Source of the DNA: Prolixibacteraceae bacterium
Lineage (GTDB): Bacteria > Bacteroidota > Bacteroidia > Bacteroidales > Prolixibacteraceae
Assembly: GCA_003457135.1 (NCBI GenBank)
Contig: DMSQ01000019.1
Span: 42,377 to 106,376, forward strand
DNA: 64,000 nt
Direction: 5' to 3'
Shown: piece by piece, positions 10,774 through 20,391 of the stretch
Numbering within the stretch: the stretch's first letter is position 1
Layout of the letters: each line of letters starts with the position of its first letter
Position numbers and translations under genes: made by a program
The notes under the pieces: model-generated
Told to the model about the DNA's origin: nothing
Databases searched by the model: none
What the model saw: only the letters and a program-made list of their open reading frames with translations

Positions 10774-10921
10774 GACTCACCCCGTCGCATCGTTCGACTG
10801 AACTCACGCCGAAGTCTGCGATGCTTTTCCCCTCTCTTATAAAAGAGAGGGGGGAAGGCCGCTTGCGGACTTCGGGGTGAGTGAATTTAAAACACAACAA
10901 TAAATTGGTTTAAATACCTAT
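10774..10921. repeat. multi-hairpin interspersed repeat, copy 2
   Basis: This has the same outer arms as copy 1 (GACTCACCCC ... GGGGTGAGTGAATT). It carries a longer interior that includes CGTTCGACTGAACTCACGCC, and a central CCCCTCTCTTATAAAAGAGAGGGG hairpin (10831-10854 region). The conserved right flank runs to the stop codon of the oxidoreductase gene at 10921. Copies 1 and 2 are in the same orientation and bracket the isomerase gene. Confidence 0.8.
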
Positions 10922-12333
10922 TATTTATACAAACAATAAGGATTTCTGTATTCATAACTATACAAACGGTGTTCTGCTGCTTCTTTGTCGTCGCCGAAGC
11001 TCAGTGTTGCCGGATTCCAGCTTACCGGCCTGCCTAGTTCAGTTGCAATATTTCCGAGGCAACAGACCGTATTGGTGCTGCAACCCACCTCGATTGGAGC
11101 AATGGTATCTTTGCGTGAACGAACAGAATCAACAAAATTCTGCATATGCGGAGAACTGATTTCAAAACTACCGCCACCTTTAGCGGCATTTTTCTGCATT
11201 TCTTCAAACCTTTTTTTACGTTCTTCCGGAGTCATACTTTTCGGACGTCTGCCAGCCAGTTCTGCCGGAACAAGCGATGCATCGGAACAAGCCAGGTAAC
11301 CACGGGCAACTTCAATCCAGCCTTTGGTACCAATAAACTTGATTCCCTGAGCGCCCGGCATATCTTCCAGATAAGGTTGCTCGGTCATTTCAATTCCGTT
11401 CAGGTATTTAAAAGTCAGGTATTTTTGACCGTTATAACCTTTTGGAGTAATCAAAGTCGGGCCGGACCCATCCATACCAATGGCGGCTTGTGAAATGTCG
11501 AACATGTGGGCGCCCCAATCGGCGGTAAATCCATTGCCGGTTTCGCGGTACCAGCGCCATGCACCCCAAAGTTTTTCCCGTTCTTCCGGTTCGAGAGAAA
11601 TCGGAGGGCAAAGATCGGGATGATAATGGATTTTTGAATCATTAAGCGGTCCCATCCACAGGTTAAAATTCAGGTTTCCCGGAATAGGCATTTCCGGCAA
11701 ATCGAGTGGTTTTGGTGGATCACCCACTTTAGCATATACCTTTTCAATGTGTCCAATAGCACCAGACTGAACCAATTGGATGGCTTTCTGGAATTCCTTA
11801 CTTGAGCGTTGCTGGCTACCAACCTGAACGATCCTTTTGTTTCCGCGGGCCACTTTTACCATCTGAAGGCCTTCAGAAATGGTGAAAGCCAACGGTTTTT
11901 GCACATATACATCTTTTCCGGCCTGGCAGGCATGGATCGTCATCAAGGCATGCCAGTGGTCAGGTGAAGCAACTTCAATTGCATCAATATCTTTACGTTC
12001 AAGCAGTTCTTCGTATTGTTCGTACATATCGCAGCGGGTTGACTTCGATTTGGTTGCCTGCCAATCCTCCACGCGCTTTTTGAAACGTTGTTGTTTCATG
12101 TTGTCAACATCGCAGCAGGCTGCCACCTGAATGCCGGGGACACTTCCAAATCCAGCAAAATCGGATAAAGCCTGTTGTCCCAGACCAATAAAGCCCATGA
12201 CCACTCTGTCACTTGGTGCAATACGGACTCCATTTATAGTCCAGCTTGGAAGAATAGTAAGGCCGGTTAAGCCTAATGCTGAAAGTCCCAGAAAATTACG
12301 TCTGTTCATTCCATTGTTTGAGTTTTCATTCAT
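10921..12333 (-). CDS. Gfo/Idh/MocA-family oxidoreductase, Tat-exported
   Basis: This 470-residue protein has a classical Tat leader (MNRRNFLGLSALGLTGL, starting 8 codons into the frame). An NAD(P)-binding Rossmann domain follows (VVMGFIGLGQQALSD, then ACCDVDN), and then the signature VYVQKPLAFT with the catalytic-type lysine, and DWGAHMFDISQ. Family members oxidise or epimerise sugars and inositols with a tightly held nicotinamide cofactor; Tat export fits periplasmic folding with cofactor. ATG at 12309 is an alternative start. It is transcribed toward the isomerase and esterases, from which it is separated by repeat copy 2. Confidence 0.93.
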   Translation of the reverse strand: MNENSNNGMNRRNFLGLSALGLTGLTILPSWTINGVRIAPSDRVVMGFIGLGQQALSDFAGFGSVPGIQVAACCDVDNMKQQRFKKRVEDWQATKSKSTRCDMYEQYEELLERKDIDAIEVASPDHWHALMTIHACQAGKDVYVQKPLAFTISEGLQMVKVARGNKRIVQVGSQQRSSKEFQKAIQLVQSGAIGHIEKVYAKVGDPPKPLDLPEMPIPGNLNFNLWMGPLNDSKIHYHPDLCPPISLEPEEREKLWGAWRWYRETGNGFTADWGAHMFDISQAAIGMDGSGPTLITPKGYNGQKYLTFKYLNGIEMTEQPYLEDMPGAQGIKFIGTKGWIEVARGYLACSDASLVPAELAGRRPKSMTPEERKKRFEEMQKNAAKGGGSFEISSPHMQNFVDSVRSRKDTIAPIEVGCSTNTVCCLGNIATELGRPVSWNPATLSFGDDKEAAEHRLYSYEYRNPYCLYK

Positions 12334-12614
12334 CGGTAAAATAGATTTAGTTTGTATTTTATGTTAGCTGTTTATCACAAAAGCAGAAAATGTATTCCCT
12401 TTTTATTAAACATGAAAGATAATAATTCATGCTTTTGAATCAAAGTGTGTCATATTGACGCAATGATAGTTTTTTTATTCCGAAATAGGATAAAATTTGT
12501 TTTTGTTATAAAACATATACAGGGATAAATTCGGGCCTTTAATTGTATTGTTCCTGAAGTTGATCTCCACTGATTTTAAGTTTTTTAGCCTTATGAATAG
12601 AACATCAGTGAAAT
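12334..12614. other. intergenic leader region of the oxidoreductase gene, no gene recognised
   Basis: An AT-rich stretch lies between the oxidoreductase start and the terminator at 12615-12647. A plus-strand frame at 12548-12796 runs through it but has no homology-like features and overlaps the terminator hairpin. Confidence 0.5.
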
Positions 12615-12647
12615 ATAAAACCCCCATGCTATTGCTAGCAAAGGGGG
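12615..12647 (-). terminator. terminator downstream of the GH31 gene / PUL
   Basis: On the minus strand, arms CCCCC/GGGGG with an inner TGCTA-gcaa-TAGCA stem form a compound hairpin. It is followed by TTTTATATTT. It sits about 175 bp after the GH31 stop codon and plausibly ends the PUL transcript. Confidence 0.65.
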
Positions 12648-12820
12648 TAGACTTAAAATTTCATTCATTGATTAAGTTTGGGATTGAAAATCCATATCAA
12701 AGCGGTGCAGATTTCACATCTACTCCAGCCGCGCTGAATAACATCGGGCATATCCGAAAGGGCTTGTTTGCAGGCCGCAGATTATTGCAGCCTTAATAAG
12801 TTTTTCGGGTTCATTTTGAT
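12648..12820. other. intergenic stretch after the GH31 stop codon, nothing recognised
   Basis: This is the 3' untranslated part of the PUL transcript up to the terminator. I see no open frame worth calling. Confidence 0.4.
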
Positions 12821-15358
12821 TTATTTTCTGATGACAATTTCAGTCGGCAAACCATTGTCCTGCCATTTTACCCAACAGATGTTCGTCTGTTTATCCAAAC
12901 TCCAGACAGCTTTTTCTGAAATTTCATACCACCCCTTTTCGAGTTTATCAAGACTGGTCAATTTCAGTTTGACCGAATTCAAAACGACCGATTGCGGAGC
13001 CTGTTCCAGATGTATTTTGAATCCAATATTCCGGTCAGTTTCAGGATTACGTCCGTTTTCGTTGTGACGAAGAACACTTACTTTCCATTCTTCTTTGGCT
13101 GATACCCATTTCACTTCGGTTTTACTGCAAATGTCCTTTTTATAATTATTCGTTTCACCATCATCTTCATACAGTGTAAAAGTTGCAGAACGACCTTCTT
13201 TTGCAGGAAAAACCTCGAACCAAACGGGTGCATTCTTCTTTTCTCCGATGTACTGCATCACTGGCATTTGCGGAATAATTGATCCTTGTTTCACGAAAAG
13301 CGGAGTGGTTTCCAACGATACAGGATAATCAATCCACTGTTTGCCCTGATAGCTTTTTTGCGGATGATTAAAATCGATCCATTCGCCTTCGGGCAAATAT
13401 ATTTTCTTTGAAATAGCGCTTTGTTCCATTACCGGAGCCACCAGCAATTCTTTACCAAACAGAAATTGCGAATTCAGGTTGAACGTTTCCGGATCGTCCT
13501 GATATTCGAGCATCAGCGCACGCATCAATGGTAATCCGGTTTCATAGGCTTGTCGGGCATAAGTATAAATGTATGGGAACAACTGATATTTCATCTCAAT
13601 CGCTTTTTTACAAATAGCTTCAGTTTCAGTTCCAAAGAGCCAGGGTTCAACGGCATTGTTTCCTTCGTGATGAATCCGGCTCAACGGATTAAAAGCGCCA
13701 AATTGCAACCACCGGACATAGAGTTCGCTCATCGCCTCATAATCTTTGATATCGCCGCAATAGCCTGAAATGTCGCAGCTCCAGAACGGGATTCCGCCCA
13801 TACCAGCCGAAAGTGCCAACGGTATCTGATTTTCCAGCTTTTCCCAGCCATCCAATACATTGTTCCCATCGCCTGCATCGCCAGACCAGCCAAAGGTGTA
13901 GCGCTGCATTCCAGCAAAAGCTGCGCGGGTCATTTGAAAAATACGGGTATTGGGATTTCGTTTTTCAAATTGTTCGGTAACCACTTTGTCCCAGGTCAGG
14001 CCATACACATTGTGAATCTCGTTGTGCATACCTAAATGATGCTTCATAAACAACCGATCAGTACTTTCTTCGTTGGTCCAGGCTGGTTCGCCCATGTCAG
14101 TCCAAAAACCCCGAACACCATCATCCAGTACTTTTTGCTGATAAGTACCCCACCAGTCCGCCACTTCAGGATTGGTAAAATCGACCACCCCACAATTGCC
14201 ACCCCACGGCCAAGGCATATCGTAAGTCTTTCCGGTGCGGATATCTTTGGCAAAATAGCCCAGCGAATCGGCTTCCTGCCACTGGTTCTTTGCGTTTGGA
14301 GTAATTGCTGAGTGCCAGTCTAACGAATTGCCTTTTGAGACTACCGGATCCTGGGAAACGATTACTTTAAAGCCTATGTCAGCCAGATCAGCCACCATCG
14401 CCCGTGGATTTTCATAAGCCCCGGGATTCCATTTAAAATCCTGAAGATGCTCAGTCCAGCCAATATCCTGAAAAATAATGTCGCAAGGGATTTGGCGGTC
14501 GCGGTAACCTTTGGCAATTTCGCGGGTTAACTTTTCGTTGGTGAGCATTCCGCGGCATTGCGAGAATCCCATCGCCCAGGCCGGTGGCATGATCGGTTTT
14601 CCGGTCAGTTCCATGTACCGGCCAATTATTTGCTTATAAGTTGGGCCAAAAATGAAATAATAAACCATTTCGCCTCCGGGTGCCGAAAACGAAAAATAAT
14701 TTTTGTCTTCCAAGCCAAAGTCAAAATCAGTTTTAAACGTATTATCGAAGAAAATTCCATAACCCGCACTGCTCATGAAGAACGGGATACTTTTATAGAG
14801 TGGATCTTGATTTAGCTCATAACACGGATTATCGCTGTTCCACATTTTGAAACGGCTCCCAATACGGTTGATTGGCCCGTTTTTTTCTCCGAGTCCATAG
14901 ATTCGTTCACCCGGGCGCAAAGTTTTATAACTGGACATTTTCGATGAGTCCTTCTCAAAACCTCGATTTTGGAAATCTTCCATCAGCAGTTTCTGGTACT
15001 TGTCGAAAATACGAATCTGAAACGGTGATTTATTGATCCGGACAATGAGATCGCCGGTATAAATTTCGAAGCTCTGTGGCAGTTCCGAAATATTCAATTT
15101 ATCTGTTGAATTTCCGTCTTTGATCACTGCAAATGATTCATTGTTTCGCTTTAAACTATCCTGATCGTACCAGATTTTCAGTATTCCGGAATCAATCTGT
15201 TCCAACTGAACTTTTATTTGGTTTTCGCAATTGAAAACGGCTTTATTGCCTTTCGTTTCATAGGAAAGGCAGTTGCCAATCTGCAATTTCCCCTGAGCAT
15301 AAATTTCTGTGGAGAAAAGCATTGAAAGAATTAAAAATCTAAATATCAGCTTGTTCAT
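12821..15358 (-). CDS. GH31 alpha-glucosidase-type glycoside hydrolase
   Basis: This 845-residue protein has a signal peptide (FRFLILSMLFSTEIYAQ). An N-terminal beta-sandwich contains RIYGLGEKNGPI. The catalytic barrel has nucleophile Asp421 in WTDMGEP and acid/base Asp494 in WSGDAGDG. C-terminal beta domains end the protein. GH31 enzymes release glucose or xylose from non-reducing ends. Beside the GH66 gene this one is most likely an alpha-glucosidase acting on isomalto-oligosaccharides in the periplasm, completing what the surface dextranase begins. Alternatives are alpha-xylosidase or another alpha-glucosidase specificity. It is the last gene of the PUL, 91 bp after GH66. Confidence 0.93.
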   Translation of the reverse strand: MNKLIFRFLILSMLFSTEIYAQGKLQIGNCLSYETKGNKAVFNCENQIKVQLEQIDSGILKIWYDQDSLKRNNESFAVIKDGNSTDKLNISELPQSFEIYTGDLIVRINKSPFQIRIFDKYQKLLMEDFQNRGFEKDSSKMSSYKTLRPGERIYGLGEKNGPINRIGSRFKMWNSDNPCYELNQDPLYKSIPFFMSSAGYGIFFDNTFKTDFDFGLEDKNYFSFSAPGGEMVYYFIFGPTYKQIIGRYMELTGKPIMPPAWAMGFSQCRGMLTNEKLTREIAKGYRDRQIPCDIIFQDIGWTEHLQDFKWNPGAYENPRAMVADLADIGFKVIVSQDPVVSKGNSLDWHSAITPNAKNQWQEADSLGYFAKDIRTGKTYDMPWPWGGNCGVVDFTNPEVADWWGTYQQKVLDDGVRGFWTDMGEPAWTNEESTDRLFMKHHLGMHNEIHNVYGLTWDKVVTEQFEKRNPNTRIFQMTRAAFAGMQRYTFGWSGDAGDGNNVLDGWEKLENQIPLALSAGMGGIPFWSCDISGYCGDIKDYEAMSELYVRWLQFGAFNPLSRIHHEGNNAVEPWLFGTETEAICKKAIEMKYQLFPYIYTYARQAYETGLPLMRALMLEYQDDPETFNLNSQFLFGKELLVAPVMEQSAISKKIYLPEGEWIDFNHPQKSYQGKQWIDYPVSLETTPLFVKQGSIIPQMPVMQYIGEKKNAPVWFEVFPAKEGRSATFTLYEDDGETNNYKKDICSKTEVKWVSAKEEWKVSVLRHNENGRNPETDRNIGFKIHLEQAPQSVVLNSVKLKLTSLDKLEKGWYEISEKAVWSLDKQTNICWVKWQDNGLPTEIVIRK

Positions 15359-15449
15359 CGGACTTGTTATTTAAAGTTATAGAGGCGAAAAATGCCGGGA
15401 AGACATTTTTTTTGCCTTCTTAATTTTCAGAATGGATGAATGAAAATGT

Positions 15450-17222
15450 TTAATATTCAACCACAATCATGACCCAATATTGAAGTTCGGGCAGGGTAAA
15501 ACTTACTTTATTTCCGGTTTGCACAAAGTTCAGAGAGCGCGATGCCCCACCAATAATATCGGGAGAAGCCATCCACATCTTCTTAACGGCGGCATTGCTG
15601 GTTAACATGAGCCGGGCATCTTTGATCAGGACCGGCGCTGCCTGAATACCCGTGTTATCGCGCCAATTCTGAGTGGTCGAATTTGTAAAATTGATCAGGT
15701 GAATGACCTGAGTGTTTTCTACCTTTTTCCCGAAGGCGGCAACAGTTCCCTGAGATACAGGCCAGACGCCAATCAGCATTTTATGATCTGAAGAAGTGAG
15801 TGTTACATTATTGAAAGCGCCTCCATCGCGAAGTAAATTTTGGTATGCCACCAAAAAGTCGTAATAATTAACCAAAGCGCTTTTGAGATCATCCTTCATA
15901 CTCAAGTTGCTATTCGGAAAATATTCTTTTCCCAGCATGTGCTCACCCAATTCCAAATGCGCACCGCCAAAGGCGAAAATGACAGCATTGGCCATCAACA
16001 CGGAAGGAGTATTAAAATAGCCATTGTTATTGGCCAGATCGTAATTCATATAAGCGGCTAAAACCGTATTCTTCGTATTGTTGCTGTACACATTATTCTG
16101 CTGAATCAGGTTTGAAAGATCGCTGTAACTGTCAAAAGGCCCCCAGACTTCGGTGTAAAGAAAATCTGCTGAAGATTCGGCAATACCTTTCTGACCGTAT
16201 TGAGACACGGCATTCATTACGATATCCTTTTGTGGCTCATCTGCTTTTACTGCATCTATAAACGGTTTGTAGGTTTGTGAAAGATTCAGAAAAGTACCAT
16301 CGTATCTGTAACGGGCGCCCCTGTCGCCCAACTGGTCCATGTGAAAACCATCGAAATCAAGAAACTGGAATACCTTTCTGTTTTCATTTTCAAGGTACTG
16401 CTGCCATGCCTGATTCGAAGGATCGAGCAAATAAATATTGCTCAGAAACGGTGATGAAAGCGGATGAAAATCCCGGTTCGCATGTGTGTTATCGGTAAAA
16501 ACATACCATTCTTTCTGCACCCCGTCGGCTTCAGCATTGTCCCAGGCCCCATAAACCAGATTGTAGAACATCGCTTTCATATTTCGACTGTGAGCAGCGC
16601 TGATATATTTTTGCACCGTCCTGAAAAAAATATCCCTGTTAATGATGTCTTTCCAGGCGCTTGCAGGAGTTGAACCGATCAATGGCAGTGGTTTATGGTG
16701 TTTGTTGTGCCAATCGTAAAACTGCAGACCGTTGATGTGGAACCTGTTCAGATTGTTGATTACGCCATTTATTTCCGTATCGCTTAACTGAGGAAATTTG
16801 GATAAAAACCCGTATCTCGGAAATTTTTTCCAGTTGGAAGAAACATCAACGGCGATGGTCGAATAAATAGTTTCTTTTCCATCAGACGTAGAATAAACTT
16901 CGGCCATATAACCGCTGTAATCTGTCGCCGGTGTTGTCCATTTCCAGCTTGAGCCAGCTACTGAAGACTCAGATAAAACAGAGTTCTGGTATTTGTACCT
17001 CACCTTTGCAGAAGAAGGAAGTGCGGAATTATCAATCGTAAAAGTCACCTCATCGCCAGGGCTGTAAGCTGCTTTATTTGTTGCAATTGTAATGTTGCTG
17101 TATGATGGTGTAGCCGTATTTGCAAGGACATCCGGAGGCGTATCCACTGAATCCTTATTTTTATCACAGGAAAAACATCCAATTGCAACCGATACTATTA
17201 AATAAATCCTTCTCAACCTCAT
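15450..17222 (-). CDS. GH66 endo-dextranase-type lipoprotein
   Basis: This 590-residue protein has a lipobox (SVAIGCFSC, Cys19), so it is probably a surface or periplasmic lipoprotein. An N-terminal Ig-like domain spans about 40-130. The GH66 barrel starts at FPRYGFLSKFPQLSD. The catalytic pair is visible: Asp296 in GFHMDQLGDRG (nucleophile) and Glu358 in LYTEVWGP (acid/base), spaced as in the family. GH66 comprises endo-dextranases and cycloisomaltooligosaccharide glucanotransferases; no CBM35 insert is apparent, which favours the dextranase type. The gene is in a PUL order also seen in dextran loci of Bacteroides (GH31, GH66, SusE/F, SusD, SusC). Confidence 0.92.
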   Translation of the reverse strand: MRLRRIYLIVSVAIGCFSCDKNKDSVDTPPDVLANTATPSYSNITIATNKAAYSPGDEVTFTIDNSALPSSAKVRYKYQNSVLSESSVAGSSWKWTTPATDYSGYMAEVYSTSDGKETIYSTIAVDVSSNWKKFPRYGFLSKFPQLSDTEINGVINNLNRFHINGLQFYDWHNKHHKPLPLIGSTPASAWKDIINRDIFFRTVQKYISAAHSRNMKAMFYNLVYGAWDNAEADGVQKEWYVFTDNTHANRDFHPLSSPFLSNIYLLDPSNQAWQQYLENENRKVFQFLDFDGFHMDQLGDRGARYRYDGTFLNLSQTYKPFIDAVKADEPQKDIVMNAVSQYGQKGIAESSADFLYTEVWGPFDSYSDLSNLIQQNNVYSNNTKNTVLAAYMNYDLANNNGYFNTPSVLMANAVIFAFGGAHLELGEHMLGKEYFPNSNLSMKDDLKSALVNYYDFLVAYQNLLRDGGAFNNVTLTSSDHKMLIGVWPVSQGTVAAFGKKVENTQVIHLINFTNSTTQNWRDNTGIQAAPVLIKDARLMLTSNAAVKKMWMASPDIIGGASRSLNFVQTGNKVSFTLPELQYWVMIVVEY

Positions 17223-17266
17223 CTCTCAAAAAATTATACTATTGAATTCTCCTGAATATGGTAAAA

Positions 17267-17406
17267 TTAGGAGGCTGTCTCAAAAGCGACGCTGTCAGGT
17301 CCAATGACGCTGACAGGTCAAACAGAAGTTGCTTACGAACAACCTGTCAGCGTTTGAAAAACCTGACAACGTTGAACAGAGAACAACCCTTGAGACAACC
17401 TCCTAA
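17267..17406. mobile_element. 140-bp MITE-like element with 17-bp terminal inverted repeats
   Basis: The left end TTAGGAGGCTGTCTCAA (17267-17283) and the right end TTGAGACAACCTCCTAA (17390-17406) are inverted repeats with one mismatch in 17. Inside, ACGCTGACAGGT and ACCTGTCAGCGT form a second perfect 12-bp inverted pair, and a further CTGTCAGGT copy is present. There is no coding capacity. The ends resemble IS1182-type termini (from memory, not compared). It lies between the SusE/F stop side and the GH66 start. Confidence 0.8.
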
Positions 17407-17417
17407 ATTTTTCATCC

Positions 17418-18863
17418 TTATTGCTTCTGAAAACTTAATGAAAGCGTCTCTACATTAGCCTTGATCACATAGTTTCCATCTGCGGTAATGTTCCATTTAT
17501 TATCATCGGAAGCTCCTCCTTTATGCAGGTACATATGGGTATTATCGGTTTTCATGTACATATCCTGCCCCCAGTCACTGTTGCGGTTTACCGGGAATTT
17601 AAACTCACCGGCAACCATAGGCCCGGCATAAGTAAAAATACACCCGTCAATAGCATCTTCAGTCATCTCAATTGCTTTATCGATGCTCCAGCCAACCGGG
17701 GTGGCGCTTCCTACCATGTACAATTTCAACCGGTTGATAGATATGGTATTGTCCAACAGGTTGAGGGTAATGGTGTAGTAACCTTTCTTTTCGATGGTCC
17801 ATTTATTGTCGTCAGAAGCTCCGCCTTTGTGCAGATACATGTGCGAATCGTCTGTTTTCATAAACATATCCTGCCCCCAGTCACTGTTGCGGTTCACCGG
17901 AAATTTGAATTCACCGGCCTTCATTGCTCCCGAATAGGAGAATAAATATGGATTGTCCGGATTTTGTACTAACTGCGTGGCATTCGAGATATCCCAACCA
18001 TTTGGAGCTGAACTGCCAACCAGATAAATCGCGCTGTAGGCCGGCAAGTCCACTTTCTTGATTGTTATTGTAAGATCCAGCAAGCTTACGGTTATTTTGT
18101 AAACGGCTGTTTCGCTGATAGTAAACTTGTTATCCGGTTGGCTGGACAAGGTACGGTAAACCAGATGCGAATCGTCAGCACCTTTCTGATAAGAAGGAAG
18201 CAATTGCCCTAAAGCAGTGATAAATTTCAGGTCACCGGCATTCAAAGCTCCCTGATAAACAAAAACAGTAGGATCACTTTGAGGGCTCAATGCCAATGCA
18301 GTTCCTGCATCCCAGCCATTGGGAGAAGCATCTCCAAACAGATATAAGGTTTTGCTTACCGGCTGATAAGGAGTTACTGAAAAACTATAGTCGGCTGATA
18401 TGTCTTTTGTTTCCGGATTGGTCGAAATTGTTGCGACCACCCGTGCATCAAGCTGGGTTACCGTATTGGGCGCTGCTTTCCATGTATTCAGCAGGTAATT
18501 ATTCAAATCCTCCACTTTTAAACTTTTTGCATATACCCCTTTACCCATTTCAAAATTCACCGGGCTGGCAAAACCATTCCCTTTTTTATCAACCTGAAGG
18601 AGATAAGAAATTGAGGCTCCTGTTCCCTGATTGGTTCCGGTGGTCCAGATGAAATTTACAGCACTGTTAGCAGCTTCTTTCTGAGTTAAAACCAGCTCAC
18701 TTTTTGTGGCAGTAAGAGCCAGTGGTTCTGCCAAAGGAATTTTGAATTCGTCATATTGTTCACAAGATGTGACCAATATCAATAAGGCAGCTATCAATCC
18801 AATCCCGGAGTATAATTGTCTGGCATTTTGCATGAAAATGCGCTTTATATTTAGATTTTTCAT
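17418..18863 (-). CDS. SusE/SusF-like outer-membrane glycan-binding lipoprotein
   Basis: This 481-residue lipoprotein has the lipobox ALLILVTSC near residue 34 and a SusE-type N-terminal domain (LALTATKSELVLTQKEA). Three tandem starch-binding-like beta domains follow, each opening with a Y(L/M)xGxAxPxGW motif: YLFGDASPNGWD, YLVGSSAPNGWD and YMVGSATPVGWS. The second and third carry an almost identical block (EFKFPVNRNSDWGQDM to HKGGASDDNKW), so the gene contains an internal duplication. It should capture alpha-glucan at the cell surface with SusD. The start may instead be ATG at 18833 (MQNARQLYS), which puts the signal sequence closer to the N-terminus. Confidence 0.9.
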   Translation of the reverse strand: MKNLNIKRIFMQNARQLYSGIGLIAALLILVTSCEQYDEFKIPLAEPLALTATKSELVLTQKEAANSAVNFIWTTGTNQGTGASISYLLQVDKKGNGFASPVNFEMGKGVYAKSLKVEDLNNYLLNTWKAAPNTVTQLDARVVATISTNPETKDISADYSFSVTPYQPVSKTLYLFGDASPNGWDAGTALALSPQSDPTVFVYQGALNAGDLKFITALGQLLPSYQKGADDSHLVYRTLSSQPDNKFTISETAVYKITVSLLDLTITIKKVDLPAYSAIYLVGSSAPNGWDISNATQLVQNPDNPYLFSYSGAMKAGEFKFPVNRNSDWGQDMFMKTDDSHMYLHKGGASDDNKWTIEKKGYYTITLNLLDNTISINRLKLYMVGSATPVGWSIDKAIEMTEDAIDGCIFTYAGPMVAGEFKFPVNRNSDWGQDMYMKTDNTHMYLHKGGASDDNKWNITADGNYVIKANVETLSLSFQKQ

Positions 18864-18896
18864 TTTTTCTATGTTTTAAATAGCGTTAATCAGGAA

Positions 18897-20372
18897 TTAA
18901 TAACCGGTATTTTGTGTCAGGTTCGGATTGGCATCCCGTTCTTTTTGCGGAACCGGGAACAATAAGAATTTCGAACTCATATTCGATTTCCCGATTGATT
19001 TCAGGAAATCTATACCGTACTGTCCGTTATTTACCCGGATAAGGTCAAACCAGCGTTGTCCTTCGAATGCCAGTTCCATGCGACGTTCTTTCAGCACTTT
19101 TTCGCGAAATGCATCTTTGGTCAGGCCAGTCACATTTCCCAAACCGGCACGGGTGCGAACTTCATTCAGCGGTCCAGCAGCTTCGGCTGTCCGGCCAAGT
19201 TCGTTTAATGCTTCAGCTTTCATGAGTAAAACATCAGCATACCGCAACACCGGAAAATTCAGTGGACTGTTGTCATAAGAAGGTACGGCAGATAATGGCA
19301 CCAAAAACTTGCGCAAATTGTATCCGGTCATGGACCAGGATTTTTTGTAATCCTTTGCATCGAATTTTGGACAGCCATCGTAAAACGCTGTAACATCCTT
19401 GCGTAAATCACCTGTTTCATAAGAATTTATAAATTCCTGAGTGGGTTGGTTCCATCCCCAACCACCTGCAACCAGATCAGAACCGCGAGGTCCCGTAAAA
19501 GTGCTAAGCCATGATGCCTGGTTCTCGTTGTCCCAAAATCCCATACCGGCATCGCTTACGTACTGAATTTCGAACAACGATTCGTTGGAATTCTCGGTTG
19601 AAGAACTAAAGTTATCGCCATAGTTGGCGTTTAATGAATATCCCAAACTCTTCACCTGATCGCACAAATCGACTACTTTTTGCCAATCGCCTAAAGTCAG
19701 GTACACTTTGGCCAGCATCCCTGCAGCCGATCCTTTGGAGGCTCGTCCAACATCATTGCCTGTATATTGTTCTTTCGGAGGCAATAAAGTAATTGCCTGA
19801 TTCAGGTCTGAAATAATTTTGGTGTAAACTTCAGCCTTGGGAGTTCTGAAAGGACGAAGGTCATCGCCAGGTTCAACGGGATTCAGGGTTAATGGTACAT
19901 CGCCAAAAAACCGGACCAGAATAAAATAATAGTGTGCGCGCAAAAAGTAAGCTTCGCCCAAAACTCTGTTCTTTACCGTTTCGCTGATAGTCATTTCAGG
20001 AACTTTTTGCAAAATGATGTTGCACCTAAGGATGCCAGGCCAAGGACCGCGCCACAAATCCAGTACGCCCTGATTGTCGGAAGCGGTTACAAAGTTTGCC
20101 TCATCCTGAGTCTCGATTCCGTCTGTTCCGCCGCCTGCCCCAACAATGCTGTTCCCTGCCATGATGTCGGTTGTCCAGATACGCATATTGTAAAGTTTTG
20201 GCCACTGCAAAGGCTGGTAAGCCCCATTAATTGCAGTTATGGCATCGGTTTCGGTCTGAAAGAAGTTGGAAGTATTGATTGAATCTTCCGGAGATTTGGT
20301 AAGAAAGTCTTCGTTGCACGCAAAAACCAGTGAGGCAAGTACCGCAATTGAAAAATATTTTTTGAGTTTCAT
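18897..20372 (-). CDS. SusD/RagB-family outer-membrane glycan-binding lipoprotein
   Basis: This 491-residue SusD homologue has signal and lipobox (FSIAVLASLVFAC), the typical NEDFLTKSPED start of the mature chain, and TPR-like helices. It has the conserved C-terminal ending (LKERRMELAFEGQRWFDLIR, then LFPVPQKERDANPNLTQN). SusD proteins cap the SusC barrel and bind oligosaccharide. The open frame begins 14 codons earlier but overlaps the SusC stop; ATG at 20372 gives the correct signal peptide and a 19-bp gap to SusC. Confidence 0.95.
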   Translation of the reverse strand: MKLKKYFSIAVLASLVFACNEDFLTKSPEDSINTSNFFQTETDAITAINGAYQPLQWPKLYNMRIWTTDIMAGNSIVGAGGGTDGIETQDEANFVTASDNQGVLDLWRGPWPGILRCNIILQKVPEMTISETVKNRVLGEAYFLRAHYYFILVRFFGDVPLTLNPVEPGDDLRPFRTPKAEVYTKIISDLNQAITLLPPKEQYTGNDVGRASKGSAAGMLAKVYLTLGDWQKVVDLCDQVKSLGYSLNANYGDNFSSSTENSNESLFEIQYVSDAGMGFWDNENQASWLSTFTGPRGSDLVAGGWGWNQPTQEFINSYETGDLRKDVTAFYDGCPKFDAKDYKKSWSMTGYNLRKFLVPLSAVPSYDNSPLNFPVLRYADVLLMKAEALNELGRTAEAAGPLNEVRTRAGLGNVTGLTKDAFREKVLKERRMELAFEGQRWFDLIRVNNGQYGIDFLKSIGKSNMSSKFLLFPVPQKERDANPNLTQNTGY

Positions 20373-20391
20373 TGTTTTTCGTTTTAAAAGG

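Noticed and set aside
12548..12796. 82-residue plus-strand reading frame after the GH31 gene
   Set aside because: It crosses a terminator hairpin and shows no protein-like pattern.
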